Positions 41,184-50,384 of a stretch of 64,000 bases of DNA are shown one piece after another. The stretch is taken from the NCBI GenBank assembly GCA_900542005.1, contig UQLW01000009.1, forward strand, positions 1-64,000, read 5' to 3'. Both the position numbers and the translations under genes were made by a program. The notes under the pieces are model-generated. The model saw only the letters and a program-made list of their open reading frames with translations, searched no databases and was not told where the DNA came from. The first letter of the stretch is position 1. Each line of letters starts with the position of its first letter. This DNA comes from an uncultured Eubacteriales bacterium. Lineage in GTDB: Bacteria > Bacillota > Clostridia > Christensenellales > UMGS416.

Positions 41184-42329
41184 TTACTGAACAGCCCCGT
41201 CGGACAGCGAGACCACCGAGATATCCTGTCCGGGCTGCGCGTCGGGACGGCCGATCTGCCGCCCCCGGGTGATGACGACGTTTTCATCGATAATGGCGTT
41301 ATAAACCTCGGCGGAATCCTCGATACGGGCGCCGTGCAGGATGATCGAATCGTATACCTTGGCGTCGCGGCCAATATAGACGTCGTTGGAGATGACGGAA
41401 TGAACCGCCTCGCCCAGCACCGTGCAGCCGTCGCAGACATAGCAATCGGTCACATGGGCCTCGCGGCCAATATACTGGGGCTTGGTCACCTGGTTTTTGG
41501 AATAGACCGGGAAGGTGGGGTCGTCCAGATCCAGGTTGCAGGTGCCGTCCAGCAGCTCCATGCTGGCCTCATAATAGCTGGGGATGGTTCCCGCGTCCTT
41601 CCAGTAGCCGTTAAAGCTGTAGGCGTAGAGCCGCCGCCCCTCGGCAAGGGCCTTGGGGATGATGTTTTTGCCGAAATCGTTGACCGAATCCGGATCGTCA
41701 TGGTCGCGGATCAGGGCGTCCTTCAGGTATTGCCAGTTGAAGATATAAATCCCCATGGAGGCCAGGTTGGAGATCGGCTCCTTGGGCTTTTCCTCAAAGC
41801 GCTGCACCTGGCCGGCCTCGTCGCATACCATGATGCCGAAGCGGTTGGCCTCCTCCCAGGGGACGGGATAGACCGAGATGGTCACATCGGCGCCCTTCAT
41901 CTTGTGATAGGCCAGCATTTTGGAATAGTCCATCTTATAGATATGGTCGCCGGAGAGGATCAGCACATAGTCGGGATTATAAAAATCGATAAACTCGATA
42001 TTCTGGTAAACAGCCGCCGCCGTGTTGTTGTACCAGTTGAAGCCCTCGCGGCTCTGATAGGGCGGCAGGATCGTGACGCCGCCGTCCACCGAATCCAGCG
42101 CCCAGGCCGAGCCTGTGCCAATGTAGGAATTCAGCATCAGGGGGCGGTACTGGGTCAGGACGCCTACCACGTCGATGTGGGAATTGGAGCAGTTGCTCAG
42201 GGTAAAATCGATCATACGGTATTTCCCGCCAAAGACGACCGCCGGTTTGGCGATATTGGTGGTTAACCCACCCAGTCGGCTGCCCTGGCCACCGGCCAGC
42301 AGCATAGCGATACATTCACGTTTGCGCAT
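41184..42329 (-). CDS. glgC: Glucose-1-phosphate adenylyltransferase
   Basis: A 381-residue ADP-glucose pyrophosphorylase. The catalytic loop LLAGGQGSRLGGLT, the substrate motif AKPAVVFGGKYRMIDFTLSN, and LSGDHIYKMDYSKML are intact. It makes ADP-glucose, the committed precursor of glycogen. The start codon lies inside the end of glgB (14-base overlap), so translation is coupled. Confidence 0.95.
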   Translation of the reverse strand: MRKRECIAMLLAGGQGSRLGGLTTNIAKPAVVFGGKYRMIDFTLSNCSNSHIDVVGVLTQYRPLMLNSYIGTGSAWALDSVDGGVTILPPYQSREGFNWYNNTAAAVYQNIEFIDFYNPDYVLILSGDHIYKMDYSKMLAYHKMKGADVTISVYPVPWEEANRFGIMVCDEAGQVQRFEEKPKEPISNLASMGIYIFNWQYLKDALIRDHDDPDSVNDFGKNIIPKALAEGRRLYAYSFNGYWKDAGTIPSYYEASMELLDGTCNLDLDDPTFPVYSKNQVTKPQYIGREAHVTDCYVCDGCTVLGEAVHSVISNDVYIGRDAKVYDSIILHGARIEDSAEVYNAIIDENVVITRGRQIGRPDAQPGQDISVVSLSDGAVQ

Positions 42330-44271
42330 TGTTGATTCGCTCCCTTTCTTGTTCCTCTATTTCTTCGCTTTTCGCGGATATGGCTTGCGTTTGCGGCTGC
42401 GTCAGCGCAAAGACGAGGGAGGTAAGCCCCGGCAGCTGAAAGGTGATCTTATAGGGCAGGTCAAAGCACAGCTCAGCATAGGCCTGCACCGGCGGGTTGC
42501 GGCGGCCCTGTCCCCCATAGCGGGCGCGGCCGGAGTTAAAGACCTCCTCATAGACGCCCGGCTTGGTTACGCCCAGGGAAAAGTATTCATGGTCCGTTGG
42601 CGTCATATTGAGCGCGCAGATAAGCTCGCGGCCCGCCTCGTCGATGCGGCGGAAGGAAAAGACGCTGTATCCGGCGTTGTTGGCGTCGATCCACTGGAAG
42701 CCTTCCCAGCTATCGTCCAGGGCCCACAGGGCGGGCTGCTCCAGGTAGAAAGCGTTCAGGTCGCGGACAAAGCGCTGCATGCAGGCATGCATGGGATAGT
42801 CCAGCAGGAACCATTCCAGCGGCTCGTTGAAGCGCCATTCGATGAACTGGGCAAACTCGCTGCCCATAAAGAGCAGCTTTTTCCCCGGGTGGAACATCTG
42901 CCAGCAGAGCAGGTTGCGCAGGTTGGCGAACTTCTGCTCATAATCGCCGGGCATACGGCCGATAAGGGAGAGCTTGCCATGCACCACCTCGTCATGGGAG
43001 AGGGAGAGCACAAAGCGCTCGGAGAAGGCGTACATCATGGCAAAGGTCATCTTGTCGTGATGATAGGAGCGATAAATGGGATCCAGCTTCATGTATTCCA
43101 GCGTATCGTTCATCCAGCCCATATTCCACTTGAAATGGAAGCCCAGGCCGCCCTCGGAGACCGGGCGGGTCACGCCGGGATGGGTGGAGGAATCCTCGGC
43201 AAAGAGCAGCACCCCAGGATATTCATTGACCAGCGTATCGTTCAGCTTGCGCAGAAATTCGATGGCTTCGATGTCCTCGGTGCCGCCGTCCCGGTTGCGC
43301 CGCTGGGTATCGCGGCCATAGTTTAAGTCGATCATGCTGGCCATGCCGTCGATCCGAAGCCCGTCGGCGTGGTACAGATCGACCCAGAAAAGAGCGTTGG
43401 AGATAAGGAAGCTCCACACATGCCGGTAGGCGAAGTTGAACTTCTGGGTCCCCCAGTGCGGGTGATCCTCCCAGCCATATAGCGGCGTACCGTCGTATTC
43501 ATAAAGGCCCGGAGCGTCCTTGCAGAAGTGGCCGGGCACCCAGTCCAGGATCACGCCGATGCCCTGGGCATGGCAGGCGTCGATAAAGGCCATGACGTCG
43601 GCCGGACGGCCCAGGCGGGACGTGGCCGCATAAAAGCCAACAAGCTGATACCCCCACGAAGCGTCCAGCGGGTGCTCCATGATGGGCAGCAGCTCGATAT
43701 GGGTGTAATGCATATCCTTGGCGTATTGGGCGAGCTTTGCGCCGACGCGGCCCAGGTCGATGCCGGCCTCGTCGGTGCAGGCCTCCAGCCAGCTTGTCAG
43801 GTGCACCTCGTAGATATTGACCGGCCGGCGTGCTGGCGTATCGCCGCCTGACGCCCGCAGGCGGGCCATATAATCGCCGTCCTTCCAGTCATAATTTCCC
43901 AGGTCATAAACGATGGAGGCGGTATTGGGCCGCAGCTCGCTTGAAAATCCATAGGGGTCAGCCTTCAGGCGGGTTACGCCGTCCTCGCCCACCACAGCAT
44001 ATTTATACAGCGCGCCCTCGGGCAGGTTCTCAATGAACAGCTCCCAAAGGCCGGTAATGCCCAGATGGTTCATGGGATGGGCCGCGGGATCCCAGCCGTT
44101 AAAATCGCCCACCACGCTGACAGACTGGGCAAAGGGGGCCCAGGTAGCGAAATAGACGCCCTGGCTTTTCTTGCGCCGTATGCAGTGGGCGCCCATGGAA
44201 TAGTAAGCGCGGTATTGGGTTCCCTGCCCGTACAGGTAAGCGAATACCGCGTCGCCCTGCGAGAATCTCAT
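42316..44271 (-). CDS. glgB: 1,4-alpha-glucan branching enzyme
   Basis: A 651-residue GH13 enzyme. An N-terminal CBM48-like domain (VSVVGDFNGWDPAAHPM) precedes the barrel with HPLDASWGYQ, the nucleophile region ADGLRIDGMASM, the acid/base region VLLFAEDSSTHP, and LSHDEVVHGK. It introduces alpha-1,6 branches into glycogen. ATG 44271 follows AAGGAGG, five bases away. It is the first gene of the operon. Confidence 0.94.
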   Translation of the reverse strand: MRFSQGDAVFAYLYGQGTQYRAYYSMGAHCIRRKKSQGVYFATWAPFAQSVSVVGDFNGWDPAAHPMNHLGITGLWELFIENLPEGALYKYAVVGEDGVTRLKADPYGFSSELRPNTASIVYDLGNYDWKDGDYMARLRASGGDTPARRPVNIYEVHLTSWLEACTDEAGIDLGRVGAKLAQYAKDMHYTHIELLPIMEHPLDASWGYQLVGFYAATSRLGRPADVMAFIDACHAQGIGVILDWVPGHFCKDAPGLYEYDGTPLYGWEDHPHWGTQKFNFAYRHVWSFLISNALFWVDLYHADGLRIDGMASMIDLNYGRDTQRRNRDGGTEDIEAIEFLRKLNDTLVNEYPGVLLFAEDSSTHPGVTRPVSEGGLGFHFKWNMGWMNDTLEYMKLDPIYRSYHHDKMTFAMMYAFSERFVLSLSHDEVVHGKLSLIGRMPGDYEQKFANLRNLLCWQMFHPGKKLLFMGSEFAQFIEWRFNEPLEWFLLDYPMHACMQRFVRDLNAFYLEQPALWALDDSWEGFQWIDANNAGYSVFSFRRIDEAGRELICALNMTPTDHEYFSLGVTKPGVYEEVFNSGRARYGGQGRRNPPVQAYAELCFDLPYKITFQLPGLTSLVFALTQPQTQAISAKSEEIEEQERERINNAQT

Positions 44272-44341
44272 AGGCTCCTCCTTGCATGCCATGATCGTGA
44301 AGTTAGACAATCATGACAATGAAACATGAATGCTTTTATTT

Positions 44342-44370
44342 ATTTTATTATATTTTCTCTCTACTGTCAA
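44342..44370 (-). promoter_or_regulatory. Promoter of the glycogen operon
   Basis: Read leftward, TTGACA (44365-44370) and TAAAAT (44342-44347) with 17-base spacing, followed by an AT-rich leader of about 65 bases. Confidence 0.78.
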
Positions 44371-44462
44371 AGGGAAAGGCGGTATTATTTGCCTGCCCGC
44401 TATGGCAATTTTATAATTGTTCGTGTTATCTCCGGCGCAAAGGGGAAAAAAGTTGGACGATA

Positions 44463-44490
44463 TTGACGATTTGGCCGAAAAGAGTATAAT
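44463..44490 (+). promoter_or_regulatory. Promoter of tyrS
   Basis: TTGACG (44463-44468) and TATAAT (44485-44490) with 16-base spacing, about 50 bases before the start codon. The leader is too short for a T-box. Confidence 0.75.
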
Positions 44491-44541
44491 AAAACAGATA
44501 CAAACACCCTTGTTTGCAAGCGGTTGGGAGGAAGAAACGGC

Positions 44542-45774
44542 ATGGCCAACGTGATGGATGTCCTGCGCGAGCGCGGATATATTAAGCAGACTACCTTTGA
44601 AGAGGATTTATACCAGACGCTGGGGAAGGAGCGCGTGACCTTTTACGTCGGCTTTGACCCCACCGCCGACAGCCTGCATATCGGGCACTATATACCGGTG
44701 ATGGTGATGACCCACCTGCAGCGGGCCGGCCACCGGCCCATCGCCCTGGTAGGCGGAGGGACGGGCATGGTGGGCGACCCCTCGGGCCGTACCGACATGC
44801 GCAAGATGCTGACCCGGGAGGACGTGGCCCATAACGTGGCCTGCATCCAGAAGCAGCTCTCGCGCTTCCTGAATTTTGACCCCAGCCTGCCCAACGCCGC
44901 GATGATCGCCGATAACGCCGATTGGCTCTTGAAGCTGAACTATGTGGATTTCCTGCGGGAGGTGGGCGTGCATTTTTCGGTCAACCGCATGCTGACGGCC
45001 GAATGCTACAAAAACCGCATGGAGAAGGGGCTCTCCTTCCTGGAATTCAACTATATGCTGATGCAGAGCTACGATTTCCTGGTGCTCAATCAGAAATATG
45101 GCTGCAGCCTGCAGGTGGGCGGCGACGACCAGTGGAGCAACATGCTCTCCGGCGCCGACCTTATCCGCCGCAAGGAGAAAAAGCCCGCCTTCGCCCTGAC
45201 CTGCCAGCTGCTGCTCAATTCCCAGGGGCAGAAGATGGGGAAAACGGTGGGCGGCGCGCTGTGGCTGGATGAGAACCGCGTATCCCCCTATGATTTCTAC
45301 CAATACTGGCGCAACGTGGACGACGCCGACGTGGAGCGCTGCCTGGCGCTGCTCACCTTCCTGCCGATGGACGAGGTGCGCCGCCTGGGCGGCTACCGCG
45401 ACGAGCGGATCAACGAGTCCAAGCGCGTGCTGGCCTTTGAGATTACGAAAATGGTCCATGGCGAGGAAAAGGCCCGCCAGGCCATGGAGGCGGCCGAAGC
45501 CCTCTTTTCGGGGAAGGGCGACCGCAACAACATGCCCACCACCACCATCACCCGGGCGCAGCTGGAGGAGCATGGCCGCGTGGTGGAGCTGCTCGCCCAG
45601 TGCGGCCTGACCAAGTCCAACGGCGAGGGCCGCCGGCTGATCGCCCAGGGCGCCGTCCAGATGAACGATGCGCCGGTGGACGATCCTGACGCCAAGGCCC
45701 AGCCCGACGATACGGGTACTATTATGCTGAAGAAGGGCAAGAAGGGGTATCACCGCTTCCTCGTGGAGGGCTAA
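44542..45774 (+). CDS. tyrS: Tyrosyl-tRNA synthetase
   Basis: A 410-residue class I synthetase. It has the HIGH-like HIGHYIPVM, the tyrosine pocket (FYVGFDPTADSLHIGH), the KMSKS-like KMGKT typical of TyrRS, and a C-terminal S4 RNA-binding domain (SNGEGRRLIAQGAVQMND). The start is ATG 44542 after GGGAGG. The next gene starts immediately after its stop. Confidence 0.95.
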   Translation: MANVMDVLRERGYIKQTTFEEDLYQTLGKERVTFYVGFDPTADSLHIGHYIPVMVMTHLQRAGHRPIALVGGGTGMVGDPSGRTDMRKMLTREDVAHNVACIQKQLSRFLNFDPSLPNAAMIADNADWLLKLNYVDFLREVGVHFSVNRMLTAECYKNRMEKGLSFLEFNYMLMQSYDFLVLNQKYGCSLQVGGDDQWSNMLSGADLIRRKEKKPAFALTCQLLLNSQGQKMGKTVGGALWLDENRVSPYDFYQYWRNVDDADVERCLALLTFLPMDEVRRLGGYRDERINESKRVLAFEITKMVHGEEKARQAMEAAEALFSGKGDRNNMPTTTITRAQLEEHGRVVELLAQCGLTKSNGEGRRLIAQGAVQMNDAPVDDPDAKAQPDDTGTIMLKKGKKGYHRFLVEG

Positions 45775-46431
45775 ATGGAACGCCCGCAGGCGGAGAGCTA
45801 CCGCACCGTGCGCGGCGAGGGGCGCTATGAGGAAACGATCCAGAAAAGCCGGTTCATCGGCATCGCCTTTCCCGCCTTTTCCGAGGCAGAGGCCAAGGCG
45901 GCCCTGGATCGGGTGCGGGCCGAATTTCCCGATGCCAGCAGCCTGTGCTATGGGTATGTCTGCGGCGCGTCGGGCCAGCTGCAGCGCTTTTATGACGATC
46001 ACGAGCCGGTGGGCGGTATGCCCATCCTGGACGCGATCCGCAAGCGCGGCCTTATCGGCTGCGGCTGCGCGGTGGTGCGCTATTTTGGGGGCATTAAGCT
46101 AGGCGCAGGCGGGCTGGCCCGGGCCTTCGGATCGGCCGCTATTGCCGCCATCGATGCGGCGCAGCCGGGCCTGGCGGAGAGAAGCCTGCGCTATCAGGTC
46201 GTTTTTGATTACAGCCTGCAGGGGAAAATGGAGTATGAACTGGCCCATTCCCCCCACCGGCTGGAGCAGGTAGAGTTTGGTATGGACGTTACCATGACGG
46301 TGCTGGTCCGCGCGGCGGACAGGGCCGCCTTTGAGGGCTTGGTCGGCAATATTACAAACGGCAAGGCGCTTTACGAGGTAACGGAGGAGATATTTTCCTT
46401 TTGGGATTCGTCCCGGAAGGTAAGCTTATAG
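45775..46431 (+). CDS. yigZ: YigZ/IMPACT family protein
   Basis: A 218-residue protein with the IMPACT N-terminal domain: IQKSRFIGIAFPAFSEAEA, DDHEPVGGMPILDAI and VVRYFGGIKLGAGGLARAFG. The E. coli homologue is of uncertain function, with suggested links to translation. The ATG abuts the tyrS stop, so coupling is likely. Confidence 0.9.
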   Translation: MERPQAESYRTVRGEGRYEETIQKSRFIGIAFPAFSEAEAKAALDRVRAEFPDASSLCYGYVCGASGQLQRFYDDHEPVGGMPILDAIRKRGLIGCGCAVVRYFGGIKLGAGGLARAFGSAAIAAIDAAQPGLAERSLRYQVVFDYSLQGKMEYELAHSPHRLEQVEFGMDVTMTVLVRAADRAAFEGLVGNITNGKALYEVTEEIFSFWDSSRKVSL

Positions 46432-46452
46432 GAAGGACGGTAGTATCATCAG

Positions 46453-47526
46453 ATGAACATTCAAATTCAGCGTACCGATCACCCCAAGGAGAAGATCACC
46501 GACCCGGCTAAGCTTTCGTTTGGCAAGCATTTTACCGATCACATGTTTACCATGAAATACGAAAGCGGCAAGGGCTGGTTTGACGCGAAGATCGAGCCCT
46601 ACGGCAGCATCCAGATGGATCCCTCCTGCATGGTGCTGCATTATGGCCAGGCGATCTTTGAGGGCCTGAAGGCCTATAAGGGCGATAACGGCGAGATCCG
46701 CCTGTTCCGCGTCCGGGACAACTTTGAGCGCATGAACCGCTCGGCGGCCCGTATGCGTATCCCGGAGATCGATGTGGATTTCTGCATGGAGGCGCTCCAG
46801 AAGCTGCTGGTCATGGAAAAGGACTGGATCCCCAGCGCGCCGGGCACCAGCCTCTATATCCGCCCGACCATCATCGCTATGGATCCCTATCTGGGCGTGA
46901 AGGCTTCCAGCACCTACCTGTTCTATATCATCCTCTCTCCGGTGGGCCCCTACTATCCGGAGGGCTTCAACCCGGTGCGGATCTATATCGAGGATGAATA
47001 CGTCCGCGCCGTGAAGGGCGGTACGGGCTTCACCAAGGCGGCCTGCAACTACGCCATGAGCCTGCTGGCTGGGGAAATTGCCAAAGAGAAGGGCTATACC
47101 CAGGTGCTGTGGCTGGACGGCGTGGAGCACAAATATGTGGAAGAGGTGGGCAGCATGAACATCTTCTTCCTCTTCAAGAGCGGCCTGGTCACGCCGGCGC
47201 TGAACGGTTCGATCCTGCCGGGCATCACCCGGGATTCGGTCATCAAGATGGCCAAGGAGCTGGGGATCCCCTGCGAGGAGCGCCGCGTGTCCATTGACGA
47301 GGTATACGAGGCCCACGCCAAGGGCGAGCTGCTGGAGGTCTTTGGTTCCGGTACCGCGGCGGTTATCTCCCCGGTGGGCGAGCTGAACTGGGACGGCAAC
47401 ATCATCGAGATTCACGGCGGCAAGACCGGCCCCGTGGCCGCGGAGCTCTACGAGAAGCTGACGGAGATCCAGTATGGCCGGGGCAACGATGTGCACGGCT
47501 GGAGCACCGTGGTAGCCGAAAAATAA
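46453..47526 (+). CDS. ilvE: Branched-chain amino acid aminotransferase
   Basis: A 357-residue class IV PLP enzyme. The signature region EEVGSMNIFFLFKSGLVTPA, the PLP-Lys stretch GTGFTKAACNYAMSLLA, and EERRVSIDEV are visible. It interconverts Leu, Ile and Val with their keto acids. The start is ATG 46453. It stands alone from other ilv genes and is followed by a terminator. Confidence 0.93.
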   Translation: MNIQIQRTDHPKEKITDPAKLSFGKHFTDHMFTMKYESGKGWFDAKIEPYGSIQMDPSCMVLHYGQAIFEGLKAYKGDNGEIRLFRVRDNFERMNRSAARMRIPEIDVDFCMEALQKLLVMEKDWIPSAPGTSLYIRPTIIAMDPYLGVKASSTYLFYIILSPVGPYYPEGFNPVRIYIEDEYVRAVKGGTGFTKAACNYAMSLLAGEIAKEKGYTQVLWLDGVEHKYVEEVGSMNIFFLFKSGLVTPALNGSILPGITRDSVIKMAKELGIPCEERRVSIDEVYEAHAKGELLEVFGSGTAAVISPVGELNWDGNIIEIHGGKTGPVAAELYEKLTEIQYGRGNDVHGWSTVVAEK

Positions 47527-47537
47527 AGCAAAAGGGC

Positions 47538-47568
47538 AAAGGCCGGAGGATTCCTCCGGCCTTTTTTG
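47538..47568 (+). terminator. Terminator after ilvE
   Basis: AAAGGCCGGAGG-ATT-CCTCCGGCCTTT followed by TTT. Confidence 0.92.
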
Positions 47569-47950
47569 TGGGGCGGAATGTAGCGGGCAGCCTGCATGAT
47601 GAAAAGGCTTCCCACTCCCAGGATAAGCCTCCGTAAGCCGCTGCATTCATTTTGCGCATCGCGATATGGCTGAAAAGCTATGCCGGATGACTTAACAAAT
47701 ATGAAACCTTCCCGGGATGCTTTGTCCATTGCCTGCCCTTGCTGCTGCCAGCGGCAGAAAAGATGGATTGTGGCCATCCTGGCCAATATGGCGGTATCAG
47801 CACTTCCTAGAAAGCCTTTTGCAGGCATATCAATCATCCGCCTTATAGTAGCGGTATCCCAAAAGATTCATTTGAAGATGCCGATAACATCACGGGTATT
47901 CCAAATCTGTCCAATTGCAAACCTGGATGCAACAGAAAGCCACGCTTTCC
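47569..47950. other. Stretch without a recognisable gene
   Basis: No frame on either strand has a ribosome site together with a protein-like sequence. The region turns AT-richer towards 47950, where the orphan gene on the minus strand ends. No terminator of that gene was found here. Confidence 0.5.
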
Positions 47951-48814
47951 TTATATGAATTGGATGCCGGCGCTCTGAAGGTCATTGACAATGGAAGTCA
48001 GATCATCATTACCGCTATTGACCTCAAGCACCATCTTTCTTGTGACTCCATCATCAAAACATGCTTTGAATGCCCGGAGAAAAGAATCCTTGATGGCGGA
48101 ATCTCCAAAATAGGTATTCAGGTCTCCGCAATGAGCAACTTTACGTCCGCTCTCTGATATCCGTTTACCCCACAGATGGACGCCACCAATAAACCATCGG
48201 ATGTTCTTGGCTTCTTCTAATAAACGGATAAACTGCTTTTCTGTTTTGGCATTATGCGCTGTAAAAATCTGGGGTACGTCATATGCCATTTTAAGGCTTA
48301 ATCCCTTTGCTTGTATAAGTTCGGCCAGCTTGAAGATATCCTTAGTCTTTGACAATAGGAATTTCCCGCCGTGATAAACAGAACCGCAACGGTTTTCTAT
48401 GAGTATTTCTACTTCCGGAAAATAAACCTTTATTATAGCTTCAAATATAGCATAGTTCTTTGCAAAGGTTTCCAGGTCCGTATAGTCGTTGAACGGAGGA
48501 TGGATTTCAATGATTCTCGGTTGGGTTTTGCACCCCACAAGCTCAACAATAAACTTTGCGAATTGTGAGGCCCAATCCTCATTCTTCCATAGCTGAGGAA
48601 CCCCATCCTTGTTGGCCATTTTGATTGCCGGTAAGCCATTCATTAGGGCGCTGTCAAGGTTCCTTTTACCATAGCTATATTCAGTATGGAGGGAGAAGTC
48701 TAATTGACCGCCGATTCTCTTCACATCAAAATGAGCAGCAATTTCTTCAATGCGGAGCGGAACATACGACGGGTATGTCTGTCCATGATATTTGATCATT
48801 TCAAAGCTTGTCAT
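47951..48814 (-). CDS. Unknown protein, possibly TIM-barrel of the xylose-isomerase-like type
   Basis: A 287-residue protein not recognised with certainty. Strand-end motifs spaced as in isomerase/AP-endonuclease-2 barrels are seen: RIIEIHPPFND, VEILIENRCGS, LKMAYDVPQIF, FIGGVHLWGKR, KVAHCGDLNTYFGDS and KMVLEVNSGNDD, giving Glu, Asp, His and Glu candidates for metal binding. Base composition is much more AT-rich than flanking genes, which suggests transfer. ATG 48814 is chosen; an earlier ATG lacks a ribosome site. Confidence 0.55.
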   Translation of the reverse strand: MTSFEMIKYHGQTYPSYVPLRIEEIAAHFDVKRIGGQLDFSLHTEYSYGKRNLDSALMNGLPAIKMANKDGVPQLWKNEDWASQFAKFIVELVGCKTQPRIIEIHPPFNDYTDLETFAKNYAIFEAIIKVYFPEVEILIENRCGSVYHGGKFLLSKTKDIFKLAELIQAKGLSLKMAYDVPQIFTAHNAKTEKQFIRLLEEAKNIRWFIGGVHLWGKRISESGRKVAHCGDLNTYFGDSAIKDSFLRAFKACFDDGVTRKMVLEVNSGNDDLTSIVNDLQSAGIQFI

Positions 48815-48924
48815 TTCCCACCACTTCCGTCTATTGCATATCATAGGTATAGGTCACGATTTGCCGCAATTTAGTGGGTATAGGCTCCAACGGGAAGCCT
48901 GTGATGGCATCCATAATAAACGTA

Positions 48925-48965
48925 AGGCAACGTATAGAGCGAGCCTCGCAGTATACGTTGCCTTA
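48925..48965. terminator. Hairpin between the orphan gene and the TSCPD gene
   Basis: AAGGCAACGTATA pairs with TATACGTTGCCTT over 13 bp, with an inner GCGAG/CTCGC element. T-rich tails are weak on both sides, so it may be a terminator for the leftward TSCPD operon or a remnant repeat. Confidence 0.5.
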
Positions 48966-49042
48966 TTCGATATCTGCCCTAAAACGCAGCATGGCCAGCT
49001 TGCGAATAGCTGTGCAACGGGCCTGTTGCCCTATCAAGGGCG

Positions 49043-49297
49043 CTACGCCTGCTTCTGGCCGTCCAGATAGGCCTGCATGGCCCGGGCCAGCTGATCGGGA
49101 CAGCTGGTACCTCCCCGGCACTGGATCCCCTTACAGCGGTCAATGATCTGCTGCGGCGTCATACCGACGCAGAGGCTGGCCACGCCGGCGGTATTGCCCC
49201 GGCAGCCGTTGGTAAATTTAACCTGCGTGACGATGTTGTCCTTGACCTCAAAATCGATGGCGCTGCTGCAGGTCCCCGATGTCTTGTAATGAAACAT
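49043..49297 (-). CDS. TSCPD-domain protein (TIGR03905 type)
   Basis: An 84-residue protein containing GGTSCPDQLARAM, the TSCPD motif, plus conserved Cys residues at GTCSSAI, NGCRGNT and KGIQCRGG. TSCPD domains occur at the end of some ribonucleotide reductases and as small stand-alone proteins, probably metal-binding. It follows the DUF4364 gene closely on the minus strand. Confidence 0.85.
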   Translation of the reverse strand: MFHYKTSGTCSSAIDFEVKDNIVTQVKFTNGCRGNTAGVASLCVGMTPQQIIDRCKGIQCRGGTSCPDQLARAMQAYLDGQKQA

Positions 49298-49302
49298 GTA
49301 TG

Positions 49303-49845
49303 TCAGTCCTCCTTGGGTTCGTTTTCAGTCAGGCGTTTGATAAGATCGGCATAAATGGCGGGCCCGTCCCGCCGGAAAGCGCGGCACAGCTGGGCGGCCA
49401 TGGCCGAGGTCGGCACCGAGAGCTCCATATGGAAAAGCTCCACCGCATTTTCCCGGATACGGAGCGTGACCGGGAATTCCGCCGGGGAATCCTCCGTATA
49501 GGAGGCGGTGACTTCCATCTGCTGCTGAAAGGCCCGGCGGCGCTCCATAAGATAGCGGTCCATCTTCTCCCGCAGGGCGGGGGAAAGCTGCCTTTTGAAA
49601 AGGCCGACCATCTCCAGGCCGGCCGGGGTGATCTCGTGGAAGGTCAGGTTGTCCTGGGTGCGGATGCGGATGAGGCCGTCCTCAGCCAGCTCCACCAGGT
49701 GCTGGCACATGTCAAAATAATACATGAGGTCCAAATCGGCGCACATAACCGTCAGCTGATCCATCGTCATCTGCTGGCGTATCTTATAGAGGGCGTAAAG
49801 CAGCAGAAGCTTGTTTTCGGTCAGGTTTTCCTTGTGATGAAGCAA
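49303..49845 (-). CDS. DUF4364-family winged-helix protein
   Basis: A 180-residue protein matching DUF4364: ENKLLLLYALYKIRQQMTMD, then YYFDMCQHLVELAEDGLI and FHEITPAGLEMVGLF. This reads as a winged-helix DNA-binding fold with a C-terminal domain. TTG 49845 is the likely start, with AAGGAG seven bases upstream and just after the stop of the HPr-like gene. Its role is unknown, perhaps regulatory. Confidence 0.72.
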   Translation of the reverse strand: MLHHKENLTENKLLLLYALYKIRQQMTMDQLTVMCADLDLMYYFDMCQHLVELAEDGLIRIRTQDNLTFHEITPAGLEMVGLFKRQLSPALREKMDRYLMERRRAFQQQMEVTASYTEDSPAEFPVTLRIRENAVELFHMELSVPTSAMAAQLCRAFRRDGPAIYADLIKRLTENEPKED

Positions 49846-49856
49846 GGCTGCGCTCC

Positions 49857-50108
49857 TTACGCCTTCGGGCCATCGGTCCGGAAGGCGGCAATCGCTTCGA
49901 GGAAATCCCCGCATTCGCTGGCATAGACGTCCAGGAGGATATTGGCCCGGTTCCCCAGGCTGAGAATGCCCAGGATGGATTTGGCGTCCACCACATAGCG
50001 CCCGGAACGAAGGTCCATTTCAAAGGGAAAACGGCTGGCGATCGCGACAAATTGCTTGGCCTGCTCCATGCTGGCAAGGGAAATGGAAACCGTAGTAAGT
50101 TCGGGCAT
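49857..50108 (-). CDS. HPr-like protein lacking the active-site histidine
   Basis: An 83-residue protein with the HPr fold pattern VDAKSILGILSLGNRANILL. The regulatory Ser (residue 44, equivalent to Ser46) is kept, but the GxHARPA segment with the phosphocarrier His is absent. This resembles Crh, which acts in catabolite repression after HPr kinase phosphorylation rather than in sugar transport. ATG 50108 follows GAGGAGG. Short genes of this kind are common in Clostridia. Confidence 0.75.
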   Translation of the reverse strand: MPELTTVSISLASMEQAKQFVAIASRFPFEMDLRSGRYVVDAKSILGILSLGNRANILLDVYASECGDFLEAIAAFRTDGPKA

Positions 50109-50249
50109 TGGCAGATCCTCCTCTTTAATCTATGAAACGCCCCCGGCAGGCGGCGGCTGAAGCACGGTACGAAAAGGGGTAAACAGTCAGCTTCATTATA
50201 GAGGGGTTTTGGAAAAAAATCAATTCTTGCAGGAAGATAAAATTGGGGC

Positions 50250-50277
50250 TTGATTTTACGGAGAAAAAATGTATAAT
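50250..50277 (+). promoter_or_regulatory. Promoter for tRNA-Val and the downstream RNA
   Basis: TTGATT (50250-50255) and TATAAT (50272-50277) with 16-base spacing, 22 bases before the tRNA. Confidence 0.75.
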
Positions 50278-50299
50278 AGATTTTGCCACCGCGCTGTAT

Positions 50300-50376
50300 G
50301 GGGTTATAGCTCAGCAGGCTAGAGCGTCACGTTGACATCGTGAAGGTCGTTGGTTCGAGCCCAATTAACCCCACCA
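50300..50376 (+). tRNA. tRNA-Val (anticodon GAC)
   Basis: A 77-base cloverleaf with encoded CCA: acceptor GGGGTTA/TAACCCC, anticodon stem TCACG/CGTGA, loop TTGACAT giving GAC, and T-arm GTTGG-TTCGAGC-CCAAT. Probably co-transcribed with the RNA that follows. Confidence 0.94.
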
Positions 50377-50384
50377 TACAAAAA

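Noticed and set aside
40236..42266. 676-codon open frame on the plus strand across glgD and glgC
   Set aside because: Shadow of two well-recognised genes; no ribosome site and no protein-like motif.
44500..44541. Possible cre-like sequence TGCAAGCGGTTGGG before tyrS
   Set aside because: Only half matches the consensus, and it overlaps the ribosome site.
44371..44541. T-box leader for tyrS
   Set aside because: Looked for because tyrS often has one. The leader is about 50 bases, with no AGAGTGGNACC-type core.
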